Of a DNA stretch of 21,620 bases, positions 21,572 through 21,620 are shown piece after piece. The position numbers were made by a program, and so were the translations under genes. Under the pieces are notes generated by a model that was given only the letters and a program-made list of their open reading frames with translations, ran no database searches and had not been told where the DNA came from. The stretch spans positions 105,376-126,995 of the forward strand of contig DHNQ01000009.1 in NCBI GenBank assembly GCA_002409595.1. The letters are read 5' to 3'. Within the stretch, counting starts at the first letter, position 1, and each line of letters begins with the position of its first letter. Source of the stretch: Dysgonomonas sp. UBA5412. Its GTDB lineage: Bacteria; Bacteroidota; Bacteroidia; Bacteroidales; Dysgonomonadaceae.

Positions 21572-21620
21572 TCTTCCTTAGCTCAGTTGGTTAGAGCATC
21601 TGACTGTTAATCAGAGGGTC
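21572..21620 (+). tRNA. tRNA-Asn (anticodon GTT), cut by the window end
   Basis: The D-arm GCTCAGTTGGTTAGAGC begins at tRNA position 10, placing the 5' end near 21572. The anticodon stem TCTGA/TCAGA surrounds loop CTGTTAA, giving anticodon GTT at 21606-21608. The variable loop begins at the window edge, and the T-arm and acceptor 3' strand are missing. tRNA-Asn(GTT) is one of the four tRNAs that carry queuosine, the product of the pathway that includes queC-queF. Confidence 0.93.

Noticed and set aside
1..21620. CRISPR arrays, prophage, toxin-antitoxin or other defence systems
   Set aside because: I saw no regular spaced repeats, integrase, transposase or defence-type proteins; every substantial gene fits a known metabolic or envelope family.

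Overview
The window looks like the chromosome of a low-GC member of the Bacteroidales, perhaps Dysgonomonas-like; the genus is a guess. The evidence is a SusC/SusD-type polysaccharide utilisation locus, several promoters of the Bacteroidetes form TAnnTTTG, starts without Shine-Dalgarno sequences, and a DUF4251-type lipoprotein.

Layout. Bases 1-186 are a leader in which I see no confident promoter. Bases 187-9593 (+) are a compact alpha-mannan locus: SusC transporter, SusD and SusE-like surface lipoproteins, a GH76 endo-alpha-1,6-mannanase and a GH92 exo-alpha-mannosidase. All except SusC are predicted lipoproteins. Hairpins lie between susE and GH76 and between GH76 and GH92, and I see no second promoter, so graded expression along one transcript is plausible. 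A bidirectional terminator separates the locus from a convergent tRNA-Lys(CTT). Bases 9866-10989 (+) are queC-queF of queuosine (preQ0/preQ1) synthesis, with a structured A-rich leader resembling a preQ1-I riboswitch. queF ends directly against a MATE exporter (-), which follows a YihY/BrkB membrane protein with a C-terminal extension (-). Bases 13705-13994 hold the yihY promoter and a minus-strand terminator, then RNase P RNA (-, about 13995-14362).

The rest is mostly housekeeping on the minus strand: type II NADH dehydrogenase, a DedA protein, a DJ-1/PfpI protein, a TonB-like protein and pdxJ. nadK diverges from pdxJ and converges, through a strong bidirectional terminator, on a DUF4251 lipoprotein. 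A PfkB-family sugar or nucleoside kinase follows (-), and the window ends inside a tRNA-Asn(GTT) with a good promoter.

How the genes work together. SusC/D/E and the two glycosidases bind, cut, import and trim alpha-mannan, such as yeast mannan or mannose-rich glycans; SusC import needs TonB energy, and a TonB-like protein is encoded at 17165-18031. No transposase, integrase, CRISPR array or defence system is visible. The less ordinary signals are the queC leader, the intercistronic hairpins, the atypical GH92 motif, the YihY extension and the TolA-like TonB protein.
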